Assembly (NCBI GenBank): GCA_030532065.1
Contig: JAUNLW010000001.1
Coordinates: 456,347 to 520,346, forward strand
DNA: 64,000 nt
Direction of reading: 5' to 3'
Source: Eubacteriales bacterium
GTDB taxonomy: Bacteria > Bacillota > Clostridia > Saccharofermentanales > DTU023
The notes under the pieces are model-generated. The model ran no database searches and was not told the origin of the DNA. It saw only the letters and a program-made list of their open reading frames with translations. Below are positions 51,396-62,124 of this stretch, one piece after another; position 1 is the first letter of the stretch; every line of letters begins with the position of its first letter. A program made the translations under genes and the position numbers.

Positions 51396-52091
51396 ATGAG
51401 TTCTAACCCTTTGATCTTAATTGCCGATGATGACCCCGTAGTACACGAATCTTTGGGTCTTTATTTATCGGAAGAACATTTCGACTACATTTCGGCTTAC
51501 GATGGAAAGAGTGCTGTAGAACTCTTTGAGCAAAAAAAGCCGAACCTGATCATTCTAGACATTATGATGCCGGAGGCTTCCGGCATTGATGTTTGCAAGT
51601 CTATTCGCCGCGAAAGCAATGTACCGATTATCATGCTGACAGCTAAAGGTGAGGAGATTGACCGTATCCTGGGTCTGGAGCTGGGAGCAGACGACTATAT
51701 TGTTAAACCCTTTAGCCCCAGAGAAGTTATCGCCAGAATCAAAGCCATACTGCGTCGCTTTAATGAGGCAGCAAAACCAGAGCAAAACTCCACTGTGCGT
51801 TATGAGGGTCTGGAAGTAAATCTGGATAACTACCAAGTCAAAGTGGATGGAGAAGTGGTTCCTTTCACCCCCAAAGAAGTCGAGATTCTTTACCTGCTGG
51901 CTTCTAACCCCGGCCAGGTATTTGACCGGGAAACCATTCTCTCCCGCATCTGGGGCTATGATTATTTTGGTGATACCCGCACGGTAGATACACATATCAA
52001 GCGGATACGTCAAAAAATCAATTGTGAAGACCACGCTTATGCCCTGTTAACGGTTTATGGAGTTGGCTATAAATTCGAACCCGGCCAATAA
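51396..52091 (+). CDS. OmpR/PhoB-family response regulator
   Basis: A 231-residue regulator. The receiver domain (1-120) has the acidic pair in ILIADDDPVVHES, the phosphoacceptor Asp in LIILDIMMPEASG, and the Lys in DDYIVKPFSPRE. The C-terminal winged helix (about 135-230) has FTPKEVEILYLLASNPGQVF and DTRTVDTHIKRIRQKI. The ATG at 51396 has GGAGG 7 nt upstream. Its kinase follows 13 nt after the stop. Closest in style to PhoP/ResD/WalR regulators; the regulon is unknown. Confidence 0.95.
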   Translation: MSSNPLILIADDDPVVHESLGLYLSEEHFDYISAYDGKSAVELFEQKKPNLIILDIMMPEASGIDVCKSIRRESNVPIIMLTAKGEEIDRILGLELGADDYIVKPFSPREVIARIKAILRRFNEAAKPEQNSTVRYEGLEVNLDNYQVKVDGEVVPFTPKEVEILYLLASNPGQVFDRETILSRIWGYDYFGDTRTVDTHIKRIRQKINCEDHAYALLTVYGVGYKFEPGQ

Positions 52092-52104
52092 ATAAAAATC
52101 CGAG

Positions 52105-54030
52105 ATGATCTGCTTTCGTAACAGCTATTTTTTCCGTCGCATGATCCGAGGTTTACTCCTCGTTCTTTTGGTATGGTCTTTTACCACTAACCTCTTCTTT
52201 ACCATAATTTCGCGACAGGTACTAATCGAAAGCAAGGGCCGCGACCTTTTACCACAGGCGGAGTGGATTGCCGATCGCAGCGCTCTCTATTTTGTGGAGG
52301 GTGACCCCTTCGTCTACAACCTGGTTAACGTCTCCTATAACTTTTTTAACGTTTGGACTTTTATCTATTTCGCGGATAACAGCAGTCTTGAGACCCCCCT
52401 ACCCACCAGTTTCTCTGAGGAATCGATCAAAGAGATACGCGAGGCCGTGCAAAAAGTGCATCTTGAGAACATGAGTGGAGAAGATACAGAGCCAGACTAC
52501 GGCACCATCCAAATGGAAGGTTTGGAGCACGGCCTACTTTACGTAGTGGCACCTATCTATTCACCGCATATTTCTGAGCAAACTAATCTGCCAATCGGAA
52601 CCGTTATCCTGGTACAGCCCTTGGCAGAATTTTACCTCAGTGTGGCAAGCCTCAATGTCACCTTGCTTATTGTTACTCTAATCACCGGTATTCTCATGCT
52701 CATACCTGCTATCTTGTGGACCAAACATTTGATGGTACCCATTAACCACATCCGCGAAGTGGCTGTAGCCATCAGTGAAGGAAACTTCAATCAAGCAGTG
52801 GATATCACGCCGGACAGTGACGGCGAAATAGGTGATCTGGCCAGGGCGATTAACCACATGTCAGAAACCATCGCGGAATCATTACAGGAACTCAGCCTTG
52901 AACGTAATCAGCTTAAGGAGATTATCGACGGAATCAACGAAGGCATTATCGCCGTAGATAGAGATTGTTCTATCACTCAAATCAATGATCTGGTCTGGGA
53001 ACTTTTCCAACTCAATCCCAATTATTACAGCAAAGAAGATCTTTTGCAGACTAACGGTCTGGAAGATCTACTTATGCAGTGTCTGCGTGAAGGTCAACCC
53101 GTGATTGAGCAGATTCAGATTGAAGGCGCAAAAATCGTCATTCAATGCTCTATTAGCCCCGTCTTTGATCACACCGGACAAATCTCCGCCGCCGTCGGTC
53201 TCTTCCGAGATGTAACCCAGGCAGAGCGCTTAGAGCAGACTCGCCGCGAATATGTAGCCAATATTTCGCATGAGCTTAGGACGCCCATAACCGGCATGCG
53301 AGCCTTAATCGAGCCCTTGAAAGATGGCATGGTCAAGACTGAAGAAAATCGTCAGCGCTATTACGATATCATCTATCGCGAAACGCTGCGTCTTTCCCGC
53401 CTGATCGACGATATGTTGGAGCTCTCCCGTCTGCAGGCAGGCTCCACCTATATTGAGCAAGGCCCGATTAATTTAGAAGATTTTTTCTTGGATCTAAGCG
53501 AACATTTCTCCTTCCTGATCTCAGATCACAAGATCCACTTTGTGAGTGATAAACCAGAAGGCCAACTGCCGCTCATCTGGGGTAATGAAGACCGCATAGA
53601 ACAAATACTACTAACTTACGCTGATAACGCGATCAAATTTACGCCCGAGAATGGCACCATTACCTTCCGCTTACGTTTGACCGAGCAGGAAGCGGTCTTG
53701 GAGATTGAAGATACAGGTAAAGGTATCAAACCTGAAGACCTACCCTACGTTTTTGAGCGCTTCTATAAGGCAGACAAAGCGCACAACGAAAAAGGCACCG
53801 GCCTTGGCCTGTCGATTGCCAAAGCGCTAGCGGACCAACTTAATATGTCAGTATTTGTCCGTAGTACTCGTGGTCAGGGCTCCTGTTTCTCTCTCGGCGT
53901 ACACTTCGCTGCAGAAGTAATGCAAAAAGAGCAACATATGAAAGAGGTATTCGACGCGGATGAAAAAGATACGCCAGAACCGCCCAGCAATGAAACTTCT
54001 TGCGAGTTACATAAACCCATTTCGCGTTAA
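52105..54030 (+). CDS. Membrane sensor histidine kinase
   Basis: A 641-residue kinase. A first membrane helix at about 13-33 and a second at about 188-212 flank an extracytoplasmic sensor of roughly 155 residues. HAMP (about 213-265), PAS (about 272-370), HisKA with phosphoacceptor His in YVANISHELRTPITGMRAL, and HATPase_c with NAIKFTPENGT, EDTGKGIKPED and KGTGLGLSIAKAL follow. This is the PhoR/WalK layout. A Glu-rich tail of 40 residues ends the protein. The start codon has only a weak ribosome binding site, so it may depend on coupling to the response regulator. Confidence 0.94.
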   Translation: MICFRNSYFFRRMIRGLLLVLLVWSFTTNLFFTIISRQVLIESKGRDLLPQAEWIADRSALYFVEGDPFVYNLVNVSYNFFNVWTFIYFADNSSLETPLPTSFSEESIKEIREAVQKVHLENMSGEDTEPDYGTIQMEGLEHGLLYVVAPIYSPHISEQTNLPIGTVILVQPLAEFYLSVASLNVTLLIVTLITGILMLIPAILWTKHLMVPINHIREVAVAISEGNFNQAVDITPDSDGEIGDLARAINHMSETIAESLQELSLERNQLKEIIDGINEGIIAVDRDCSITQINDLVWELFQLNPNYYSKEDLLQTNGLEDLLMQCLREGQPVIEQIQIEGAKIVIQCSISPVFDHTGQISAAVGLFRDVTQAERLEQTRREYVANISHELRTPITGMRALIEPLKDGMVKTEENRQRYYDIIYRETLRLSRLIDDMLELSRLQAGSTYIEQGPINLEDFFLDLSEHFSFLISDHKIHFVSDKPEGQLPLIWGNEDRIEQILLTYADNAIKFTPENGTITFRLRLTEQEAVLEIEDTGKGIKPEDLPYVFERFYKADKAHNEKGTGLGLSIAKALADQLNMSVFVRSTRGQGSCFSLGVHFAAEVMQKEQHMKEVFDADEKDTPEPPSNETSCELHKPISR

Positions 54031-54060
54031 AAGCCCAAAATCATTTTAGAAAGAGTTCTC

Positions 54061-54783
54061 ATGTCAGATCTCATTAGACTAAATCGTTATTTATCTGATG
54101 CCGGTTACTGCAGCCGGCGTAAAGCCGATGAATTAATTGCTGCCGGCCGTGTTTCCGTTAATGACCAGGTAGCTGTCTTAGGCCAAAAAATCGCCCCCGG
54201 TCAGGATCTGGTCAAAGTGGGAAAAGAGACTATCGCTCCCAGACAAACCGCAGACTACGTATATCTGGCCTTAAACAAGCCTCAGGGCATAACCTGCACT
54301 ACAGACCGTAGACGCCGGGATAATATCATTGATTATGTAAACTACCCAACAAGGATCTTCCCTATCGGTCGCCTGGACCGTGATTCGGAAGGTTTGATTC
54401 TGTTGACCAATGATGGCGGCATCGTAAATAAAATCCTACGCGCGCAAAATCGGCACGAAAAGGAATACTTTGTTAAAGTTGACCGACCATACGATCAGGA
54501 TTTTCTGGAACAGATGCAGCAAGGCGTCTTTATTCTGGGGCAAACTACTTTGCCAGCGAAAATAAAACCGGTCGGCCCCACAAGTTTCAGGCTTACCATC
54601 AGTCAAGGCCTCAACCGTCAGATCCGACGTATGTGCCAAGCTCTGGGCTATGAGGTAACATACCTGCAAAGGCGGAGAATCCTCAACATTGACCTGGGTT
54701 CGCTAAAATTAGGCCAATACCGTGAGTTGACCTATAAAGAATTGCGTGACCTAAAAGAACTGTTGCAAGACAGTGTTGGCTAG
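54061..54783 (+). CDS. RluB/RsuA-family pseudouridine synthase
   Basis: A 240-residue enzyme with an N-terminal S4 RNA-binding domain (LNRYLSDAGYCSRRKADELI, AGRVSVN) and a catalytic domain with Asp in PIGRLDRDSEGLILLTNDG. SQGLNRQIRRMCQALGY is typical of RluB/RluF. It probably modifies 23S rRNA. Its stop overlaps the stop of the convergent dCMP deaminase gene by 4 nt (CTAG). Confidence 0.93.
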   Translation: MSDLIRLNRYLSDAGYCSRRKADELIAAGRVSVNDQVAVLGQKIAPGQDLVKVGKETIAPRQTADYVYLALNKPQGITCTTDRRRRDNIIDYVNYPTRIFPIGRLDRDSEGLILLTNDGGIVNKILRAQNRHEKEYFVKVDRPYDQDFLEQMQQGVFILGQTTLPAKIKPVGPTSFRLTISQGLNRQIRRMCQALGYEVTYLQRRRILNIDLGSLKLGQYRELTYKELRDLKELLQDSVG

Positions 54784-55277
54784 ACTAGGCTGGCATCCAG
54801 CACCAGTTTGATTTCCTTATTTTCCGTTTCCAGTGGCAGATATTTCACACCGGCAGCATCCATCATGCGCTTAGAAGCCTTTATCACATCCGTCTCCGCA
54901 TACTTGTCAGACAGATATACCACCTTGCGGATACCGCTCTGAATTATGGCCTTGGTGCATTCATTACAGGGAAATAGCGCCACGTAAATGGTACAGTCTT
55001 TAAGATTAGAGCTGGCCGCGTTGAGAATGGCATTAAGCTCAGCGTGGCAAACATAAGGATATTTGGTATCTAAGAAGTCGCCCTCTCGATTCCAGGGGAA
55101 TTCATCGTCGGAGCAACCAAAAGGCATACCATTATAGCCTACAGACACAATGCGTTGGTCCGCGTTGACTATGCAGGCCCCTACTTGAGTTCCCGGATCT
55201 TTACTGCGCTTGGCCGCTAACAGGGCCACTCCCATAAAAAATTCGTCCCAAGAAATATAGTTTTCTCTCTTATTCAT
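54780..55277 (-). CDS. Deoxycytidylate deaminase (ComEB-like)
   Basis: A 165-residue zinc deaminase converting dCMP to dUMP for dTTP synthesis. Zinc ligands and the proton shuttle appear in VCHAELNAILNAA and ALFPCNECTKAIIQSGI. WDEFFMGVALLAAKRSKDPGTQVGA with VNADQRIVSVGYNG is the classic N-terminus. The ATG overlaps the yfhO-type stop by 1 nt (TAATG). Confidence 0.94.
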   Translation of the reverse strand: MNKRENYISWDEFFMGVALLAAKRSKDPGTQVGACIVNADQRIVSVGYNGMPFGCSDDEFPWNREGDFLDTKYPYVCHAELNAILNAASSNLKDCTIYVALFPCNECTKAIIQSGIRKVVYLSDKYAETDVIKASKRMMDAAGVKYLPLETENKEIKLVLDASLV

Positions 55278-58075
55278 TATTCTTTACCTCTTGCTTTTTT
55301 CTTACGTGATTTTGTTAATCGCCAATCCTGATAGGCCAAAAGCAAACCGACTATCAGCGCTCCCAGCGATAATTTCCAGCCCAAATCAAAGCCTTCCGGT
55401 GTATATTCCAATTTTATCTGATGTTCTCCCGCGGGAACTTTCACGCCCATAAAAGCCTGATCAATAATTCTGATCTCTGTCGGTTCACCATCAATCGCGC
55501 AGGTCCAGCCTGGATCAAAGCCCGTGGAGAAGAACAACATCCGCTCACGCTCTGAGCTGGTTTGCAGGTCCAGAGAACGAGAGTCATGGCGGACCACCTG
55601 TGATTTATCTTGACGTAATTCTGCTATGCCTTCTTCAAAGGCGTCTTCGTTCAGACTTACTAAGTAGACCGCCAAGGTGCCCGACTTGTTAATCCCCTCA
55701 TCACCTTTAAAATCAAACATGATCTCCAGCTTATTGCCCTCTTTCTGCTGTCCTAAAGGCACTACTGAACGGGCTTTACGTCCCAGACGTTGATAGGATC
55801 CCTGGGGTGTGAGGAACTTAGCCTCATTTAATCGCGTGCCACCGGTAACGCGCCAGGCCAGATAATAATTGCCGGCTTCTTCTACCTGATAGGAGAAGCT
55901 TACATTGGCTTCTGTTTGCTCATTACGTTGCAAAGAAAATGTTGAGTCAGCTTGTGGTGTAACTGTTAAGTTGTGGCGTTTCTCCGGTATTTCCTGCAGA
56001 TAATAGTCAGTGAAGAGCTCAGGGGCTTTCTGACCGGTCAAGGCTGAAAAGAGTTGTGTTTGGGCCGCAAAGGGCGACTGCTCCGCCGGTCTGCTGGCCA
56101 TATCCATGCTGTCCGGCCCATCATAGATAGGACTCTCGCTTAATTTAGCCGGGTCTGCCAGGAAAGCCACCGGCATGGCCAGTTCATTCTCTTCAACGCT
56201 TACACCATCTTGTTCGTACATCAGTTTTTGAGTGGTATCTCTAATAGAAGATTTTTCTCTGTGTATGACATAACGAATACCCAACAAACTATCCATTACC
56301 GGCGTAGAGCCACAATACTGGAAGCTGTTGATTCCATTGTTGGCAAAGCCTAGCTGCGACATAGTTTTCACTGAGTATTGAGGAAAGGTTGAGGTAAAAA
56401 TAGTAAATCCCTGTGTCTGGTAGAGCACAGCATCATTGACAGACTTATCCGGCAAAATCTCCATGCGGATAAGATCCGGCTGGCCTTCCTGCTGGAATTT
56501 ATTTACTACTTCACGAATATGGTCTACCTCTTCACCGCTGGCATAGTTTTCTTTAGAGCCAAAGTATTCCGCGCTGGCGACACGGTAGATAGAAACAAAA
56601 CTATTGAGTACCAATTCATTCAGCATAATTGCCAGGATCACGTAAGCCATTATTTCCTGCTTGCGTCTTTGACTTCTGCTTAAGCGGTATGGCTGCCGTC
56701 CATTTTTAGCACAATAAGTGGCAAGGGTAAGTCCGTATGCTGTCAGCAGCACTAAAGCAACTCCCACGGTCAGAGGTGGGTAGCGATCCGTATCTACTTT
56801 ACGTAAAACGAGTAAGAGTAAGGCCAGGATCAGCCCAAAAGAAGTTAGCTCCTCTTTCCTCACGCCCTTTAGCTGTGAGAGTCCGTCATAAGCTAAAAAC
56901 AAAAGATAGAAAACCAATACAAAAGAATTTCGGAAAGGCAGCTGATTCGGATAATGGAAACCGTGCCAAACAAAATTCAAAACATTGTTATTGAGACTTA
57001 GGCAGAGAAAGAGCAGTAAGGCAAAATTAAGCCATTTACGGCGACTCGGATTAAGCCGGCTCTTAAAGAAGGCAAATAACAAGAAAAGGACAAATGAGCC
57101 ACAAAATATATTCGCCATGCCTTTGCGAATGGAGATTGAGCTTAAAGGTAAAAGTCTGGACAAGAAATCCAGCGTTGGCTCCAGCATCTCAAACTTGTCT
57201 GGGAAATTATCCCCTACGGCAGAAGTTAGCTGCATGGCCTTATAGGTCGGCATCAGTACGATTGCTGAAAGAGTCAAACCAATAATGGTGGCAGCGGCCA
57301 AGCCCAGGAATATTTTAACCGGAGTCTGTCCTGGAGGCAGTTCTTCTCTTTCCATAACAATGAAGAAAAAGAAAAAAAGAAACAGGCAGACAAAAAATCC
57401 GGTGTAGAAGTTAACGATCAGCGTGAGGCCCAAAACAAAAACGTAAGTGGCATATAGCTGATAACGTACCAACCTCACCATCGCCCAAGCCAGAAGTGGC
57501 AATAGATATAGTGTATCAAGCCACATGATGTTGAAGAAATAGGCCATGGTATAGCCAGAAAGCGCATAAGCCAAGGCAAAACCTACACTTAAAGGCCCAT
57601 CTCGATGGTAGTACTCTTTGAGGAAAAGTCTAAAGGTCAAGGAAGCCAGGCTTACCTTGAGCAAAACCAGGCAAAGTACAAGTTCAGACAGGGCTGAGGC
57701 TGGAAAAAGTACTGCAATAAGGTTCAGAGGACTGGCAAGATAATAAGCAAAAAGCGCCAGAAAATTGAGGCCCAGGCCACCACTCCAGGTAAAGAATAAC
57801 GATTCTCCACTAAGTAGCTTAGTTCTCAGTTCTCCTAAGAAGGGAGCATACTGGTGGTATAAATCCACCGTGAGTATATGTTTGTCTCCAAAAGGCGTAA
57901 CGCCCTGGATTCCGAAGGCCAGCCAAAGAATGATACCAGCAAGAAAAAAACTGGCCAGAGAGCGCTGGAGCGACTTGCGTTTGGCAGCCTTAGCCAGATC
58001 ATTGGGTCTGAATTTTTGCTCTCGCGGCTGACCAACATACGGAGCTTTTTCTAGCGTATGAGTATCAGTGTCCAT
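55277..58075 (-). CDS. YfhO-family large membrane protein
   Basis: A 932-residue protein with about 12 membrane helices in the first 520 residues, a large extracytoplasmic domain (about 530-890) and a last helix near 905. It contains VDLYHQYAPFLGELRTKLL and FFTWSGGLGLNFLALFAYY, the signature start of YfhO proteins, and ends in SRKKKARGKE. The family has a glycosyltransferase-C-like fold; B. subtilis YfhO is linked to lipoteichoic acid glycosylation. The exact sugar transfer is unknown. It is followed by and coupled to the dCMP deaminase gene. Confidence 0.9.
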   Translation of the reverse strand: MDTDTHTLEKAPYVGQPREQKFRPNDLAKAAKRKSLQRSLASFFLAGIILWLAFGIQGVTPFGDKHILTVDLYHQYAPFLGELRTKLLSGESLFFTWSGGLGLNFLALFAYYLASPLNLIAVLFPASALSELVLCLVLLKVSLASLTFRLFLKEYYHRDGPLSVGFALAYALSGYTMAYFFNIMWLDTLYLLPLLAWAMVRLVRYQLYATYVFVLGLTLIVNFYTGFFVCLFLFFFFFIVMEREELPPGQTPVKIFLGLAAATIIGLTLSAIVLMPTYKAMQLTSAVGDNFPDKFEMLEPTLDFLSRLLPLSSISIRKGMANIFCGSFVLFLLFAFFKSRLNPSRRKWLNFALLLFLCLSLNNNVLNFVWHGFHYPNQLPFRNSFVLVFYLLFLAYDGLSQLKGVRKEELTSFGLILALLLLVLRKVDTDRYPPLTVGVALVLLTAYGLTLATYCAKNGRQPYRLSRSQRRKQEIMAYVILAIMLNELVLNSFVSIYRVASAEYFGSKENYASGEEVDHIREVVNKFQQEGQPDLIRMEILPDKSVNDAVLYQTQGFTIFTSTFPQYSVKTMSQLGFANNGINSFQYCGSTPVMDSLLGIRYVIHREKSSIRDTTQKLMYEQDGVSVEENELAMPVAFLADPAKLSESPIYDGPDSMDMASRPAEQSPFAAQTQLFSALTGQKAPELFTDYYLQEIPEKRHNLTVTPQADSTFSLQRNEQTEANVSFSYQVEEAGNYYLAWRVTGGTRLNEAKFLTPQGSYQRLGRKARSVVPLGQQKEGNKLEIMFDFKGDEGINKSGTLAVYLVSLNEDAFEEGIAELRQDKSQVVRHDSRSLDLQTSSERERMLFFSTGFDPGWTCAIDGEPTEIRIIDQAFMGVKVPAGEHQIKLEYTPEGFDLGWKLSLGALIVGLLLAYQDWRLTKSRKKKARGKE

Positions 58076-58097
58076 AAATCGTCCTTAATTTAGAAAT

Positions 58098-58447
<350 letters not shown>

Positions 58448-58469
58448 TTCACATTATAAAGCAAATAGC

Positions 58470-58500
58470 GTTTGCCGGCCACGTCAGGCAGCCGGCAAAC
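58470..58500 (-). terminator. GC-rich hairpin between rpoD and rnpB
   Basis: A perfect 10-bp stem, GTTTGCCGGC (58470-58479) with GCCGGCAAAC (58491-58500), and an 11-nt loop, 10 nt after the rpoD stop. The following strand is T-rich but lacks a solid T-run, so it is a probable rpoD terminator. Confidence 0.6.
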
Positions 58501-58510
58501 AAGTCCTGTA

Positions 58511-60127
58511 CTAGTCTAAATAGTCCTTGAGCTTCTTAGAGCGATTGGGGTGACGCAGCTTACGTAAAGCTTTTGCCTCAATTTGTCTAATGCGTTCGCG
58601 GGTAACGTTGAATTCCCTTCCCACTTCTTCCAGAGTGCGGGTACGGCCGTCTTCCAGGCCGAAGCGTAACATGAGGACTTGCTCTTCTCTGGGCGATAAT
58701 TCTTTCAATACATCGAAGAGCTGCTCACGCAGAAGAGCATAGGATGCCTGGTCCGCGGGAGACTGAGCATCTTCATCGGGGATAAAGTCTCCCAGTTGGC
58801 TGTCCTCTTCTTCACCGATTGGCTTTTCCAAAGATACCGGCACTTGAGAAATTTTCTGGATTTCACGCACCTTCTCTTCCGTAATCCCCATACGCTCAGC
58901 GATCTGCTTGGGATCAGGCTCGTGACCCAGTTCTTGAATCAACTGACGTTCATGCCTTACCAGTTTATTGATCGTTTCTACCATATGGACCGGGATACGG
59001 ATAGTCCTGGCCTGGTCAGCGATAGACCTGGTAATAGCCTGTCGGATCCACCAGGTGGCGTAGGTGGAGAATTTAAAGCCCTTGTGATAGTCAAACTTAT
59101 CTACCGCTTTGATCAGGCCAAGATTGCCTTCCTGGATCAGGTCAAGGAATTGCAGGCCTCTGCCAGTATAGCGCTTGGCAATACTTACCACTAGCCGCAG
59201 GTTTGCTTCAATCAAGTGCTGGCTGGCCTCTTCGTCACCAGCAGCCATACGGGCTGCCAGTTCGCGCTCTTCTTCTGCGGTTAAGAGGTCTACCCTGCCG
59301 ATTTCCTTGAGGTACATTCTCACCGGATCGTCGACCATGACAATATCATCGACTGTGGGGCGGCGATTTCTGTTATCCGAACGTCCGTCGTCACTCTCAT
59401 CATCGTCTTCCACGACCAGGATACCGGCTTTTTCCAGGCCATCGATAACTTCTTCCAGGTATTCGTCATCTAAGTCCAGATCTTCCAGATAATCGAGCAC
59501 TTCCTGCTGATTGATCTGTTTGTTTTGTTTTTGAGCCCTGGACACTAAAACCGCAACGACCCGTTTCGGGTCTACCTTGTATTCACTCGGCTCGTCTAAA
59601 TCCAGAAGATCGTCATCGTCCTCTTCCTCTTTCGCGTCATCCAGAGAAGAGTCCAGGCCTTTAAACTCATCCCGGTTAGCCTTATTGCGTTTCTTTACCG
59701 GAGGAATATATATATCTATATTTTCTTTTTCTCCGATCTCTGCCTCCGCAGTGCCTGTTCCCGGCTCATTAGCAGACTCAGTCACGGTTTTAGTGTCAGC
59801 TTTGGCAGTGGTCTTCCTGGTCTTGGCTGTACTTGCCTTCTTCGCTTTAGCTGTGGACTTAGACTCAGCTTTGACCTTGGAGGATTTTTTTTCTTCCACG
59901 ACAGGAGCTTCTGTTTTTTTCTCGATCTTGGGAGTAACAGGAACATTTTCTTTTACTTTTGGCTCCGTAGTCTTGTTACTTGTGACTTTTTTCTCCTGCT
60001 CCGGCAAAGGGGTAACTGCGGTCAAGCCTTTGCGCATGGCAGGAGCTTTACGTTTTTTACCCTCTAAGCTTTTCAGATCGATAGAATCTGCGCTTTTTGC
60101 AGTGTTTGTTTTCTTGTTATTGGTCAT
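58511..60127 (-). CDS. rpoD: RNA polymerase primary sigma factor (sigma A)
   Basis: A 538-residue primary sigma factor. Residues about 295-538 hold regions 1.2 to 4: [58 protein letters not shown] and the region 4 helix-turn-helix [21 protein letters not shown] sigma 1.1-like domain spans about 190-245 ([20 protein letters not shown]). Before it lies an unusual arm of about 180 residues rich in Lys, Ala, Thr and Glu, then an acidic run. dnaG ends 3 nt upstream, the classic dnaG-rpoD macromolecular synthesis operon. Confidence 0.97.
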   Translation of the reverse strand: MTNNKKTNTAKSADSIDLKSLEGKKRKAPAMRKGLTAVTPLPEQEKKVTSNKTTEPKVKENVPVTPKIEKKTEAPVVEEKKSSKVKAESKSTAKAKKASTAKTRKTTAKADTKTVTESANEPGTGTAEAEIGEKENIDIYIPPVKKRNKANRDEFKGLDSSLDDAKEEEDDDDLLDLDEPSEYKVDPKRVVAVLVSRAQKQNKQINQQEVLDYLEDLDLDDEYLEEVIDGLEKAGILVVEDDDESDDGRSDNRNRRPTVDDIVMVDDPVRMYLKEIGRVDLLTAEEERELAARMAAGDEEASQHLIEANLRLVVSIAKRYTGRGLQFLDLIQEGNLGLIKAVDKFDYHKGFKFSTYATWWIRQAITRSIADQARTIRIPVHMVETINKLVRHERQLIQELGHEPDPKQIAERMGITEEKVREIQKISQVPVSLEKPIGEEEDSQLGDFIPDEDAQSPADQASYALLREQLFDVLKELSPREEQVLMLRFGLEDGRTRTLEEVGREFNVTRERIRQIEAKALRKLRHPNRSKKLKDYLD

Positions 60128-60130
60128 CCT

Positions 60131-61921
60131 TTACACCTCTTGTTTCAAATCATTGAGAGCTTGGCTATTTTCTTGTAGTTTTCGGAGTAAATTGGCTTGT
60201 TCCTCAGGGCTAGGCGTTGTGTTCAATTGTTCCAGGAACAGATTTTTTTCCGCTTCCAGGCGCTGTGTTTTAAGTTGAGTCAGAGCTTGTCTGGCATAGA
60301 TTGCCGGATCACGCAGTTCTGACTTGCGCATACGGCTTAAGTAGGGCAAGAGAGCCTCTTCTAACCTTAATTTAGGCGCTTGCTCAGATAAGCAGTTAAG
60401 CAGAACCGGCATGGTCAGATGTTGGTTTTCCGCTTCTTCCAGTAATTGCAGCATTAAAGGTCGTACCTCTGGCTGAAAATCTTCCAGGTCAGGTTTAAGT
60501 TCCGGATCACATACCAGATCATTATCATCCAACAAAGCGACCAGGTAGATCATGGTCGCCTGGTTCAGGCGGAATTTTTCCTGAGTCGGCTGATTGATGA
60601 TCGTGGGAGTAGGCTGAGACTTGTCTCCCCGCCGCTTCTGCTCAATAACCTGCAGAATACTGGCAGGTGAGATACGCAGGTCTCTGGCTAATTTATCGGT
60701 ATAGAGTTCTCTTATTACCGCATTAGCCTCTCCGGCCAGAATATTCGTCGCCAGGTCTTGATACAGTAAAACATCCAAACTTCCCTGAGCTGTACTTGCC
60801 TCCTCCTTTGCCAGATAGAGACGGAAATCTAACGCCGGCAAAGCGCGCTCCAAGAGAGCGGCAAAACGTTCTTTGCCGTATTTATGGATATATTCGTCTG
60901 GGTCATAGCCATCTGGTAACACCAGAACTCGGCACTCAATCTGTTCCCGTTCCAAATGTGGTATGGCCTTGAGCGCGGCAGAGCGGCCGGCCTGGTCAGG
61001 ATCATAGGCTAAAATCACTTTGTCTGTGTATTGTGAGAGTAGTCGCGCCTGTTCCCTGGTCAAGGCTGTACCCAGTCCCGCTACACAATTGGTAAAACCT
61101 GCCTCATACATACTGATCGTGTCCATGTAACCCTCACATAAGATGTAATGGTCACTTCTGGACTTACGAGCAAAATTAAGGGCATAGAGGTAGCGGCCTT
61201 TATTATAGACAGCCGAGTCCGGCGAATTAAGATATTTAGGCTCACCCTCTCCCATGATACGACCACCGAAAGCACGTAAAGTTCCCAGATGATCAAATAT
61301 GGGGAACATAACCCTGTCTCGGAAAAAGTCATAATAATTTCCCTGCGTTGAACGCCTGCTAAGGCCAAGCTTGACCAGTAGTTCCTGCGGATAGCTGTGG
61401 GATAGCAGCTCCTGATTTAAAGCAGACCATTCTTCCGGAGCGTAGCCCAGGCCGAAACTCGTTACAACCTGAGATCTTAGGCCACGCCTCTGGTAGAGAT
61501 AACGCTCCGCTGCTTTTCCCTGTGGGCTCTTAAAAGACTTATAGTAAAAGCGGGCTGCATCCAAGAGGCAAGCCAACATCTGTTTATATTCTGCTTGCTT
61601 CTGTCGCGCTTCCGGCGATTCATCCAGTTCTATTTCCATGCCCACACGTTTAGCCAAAAACTGTACCGCTTCGGGAAAAGACAAGTTCTCAATTTTTTGT
61701 ATGAATTTGATCACATTGCCACCTTCATGACAGCCAAAACAGTAGAAGAAATTTTTACCGGGGCTAACAGAAAAAGATGGTGTCTTCTCCGGATGGAAGG
61801 GACAAAGTCCAAACAGATTAGAGCCACTTCGCTTTTCCAATTGCACATAGTCAGAGACCACCGACACAATGTCGTTTCTCGCCACTACTTCATCAATGAT
61901 GTTTTGCGGAATAAAGGTCAC
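60131..61921 (-). CDS. dnaG: DNA primase
   Basis: A 596-residue primase. The N-terminal CHC2 zinc finger is GLCPFHPEKTPSFSVSPG with FYCFGCHEGGN. The TOPRIM core contains LCEGYMDTISMYEAGF, GTALTREQARLL and ILAYDPDQAG. A C-terminal helicase-binding region follows. The start is GTG with GGAGG 5 nt upstream. It makes RNA primers for replication and is co-transcribed with rpoD. Confidence 0.97.
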   Translation of the reverse strand: MTFIPQNIIDEVVARNDIVSVVSDYVQLEKRSGSNLFGLCPFHPEKTPSFSVSPGKNFFYCFGCHEGGNVIKFIQKIENLSFPEAVQFLAKRVGMEIELDESPEARQKQAEYKQMLACLLDAARFYYKSFKSPQGKAAERYLYQRRGLRSQVVTSFGLGYAPEEWSALNQELLSHSYPQELLVKLGLSRRSTQGNYYDFFRDRVMFPIFDHLGTLRAFGGRIMGEGEPKYLNSPDSAVYNKGRYLYALNFARKSRSDHYILCEGYMDTISMYEAGFTNCVAGLGTALTREQARLLSQYTDKVILAYDPDQAGRSAALKAIPHLEREQIECRVLVLPDGYDPDEYIHKYGKERFAALLERALPALDFRLYLAKEEASTAQGSLDVLLYQDLATNILAGEANAVIRELYTDKLARDLRISPASILQVIEQKRRGDKSQPTPTIINQPTQEKFRLNQATMIYLVALLDDNDLVCDPELKPDLEDFQPEVRPLMLQLLEEAENQHLTMPVLLNCLSEQAPKLRLEEALLPYLSRMRKSELRDPAIYARQALTQLKTQRLEAEKNLFLEQLNTTPSPEEQANLLRKLQENSQALNDLKQEV

Positions 61922-62070
61922 TGTTTCCTCCTGAAAAGCAGATGCAGTTTCTTAGGGCATAATTCACGGCACTAGTAAATACTACGTAATTTGCGGGCAA
62001 AAACCCCTAAAAGGAAAAGTCCCGTTCCAAGTTTAGTAAACCGGACCGAGACCGTGCCTTAAAGCAGGCA

Positions 62071-62096
62071 ATTATCTGGCAGAAAAACCAGATAAT
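62071..62096. other. 9-bp inverted repeat downstream of yajC
   Basis: ATTATCTGG (62071-62079) pairs with CCAGATAAT (62088-62096). It lies 29 nt past the yajC stop in the 203-bp gap before dnaG. No T-run follows on either strand. Confidence 0.45.
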
Positions 62097-62124
62097 CACT
62101 TGTTTGAAATGTGAGTTTGAGCTC

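Noticed and set aside
59577..60278. 233-codon open frame antisense to rpoD and dnaG
   Set aside because: Its Ser/Phe/Leu low-complexity content simply reflects the Lys/Glu/Ala-rich sigma factor arm read backwards.
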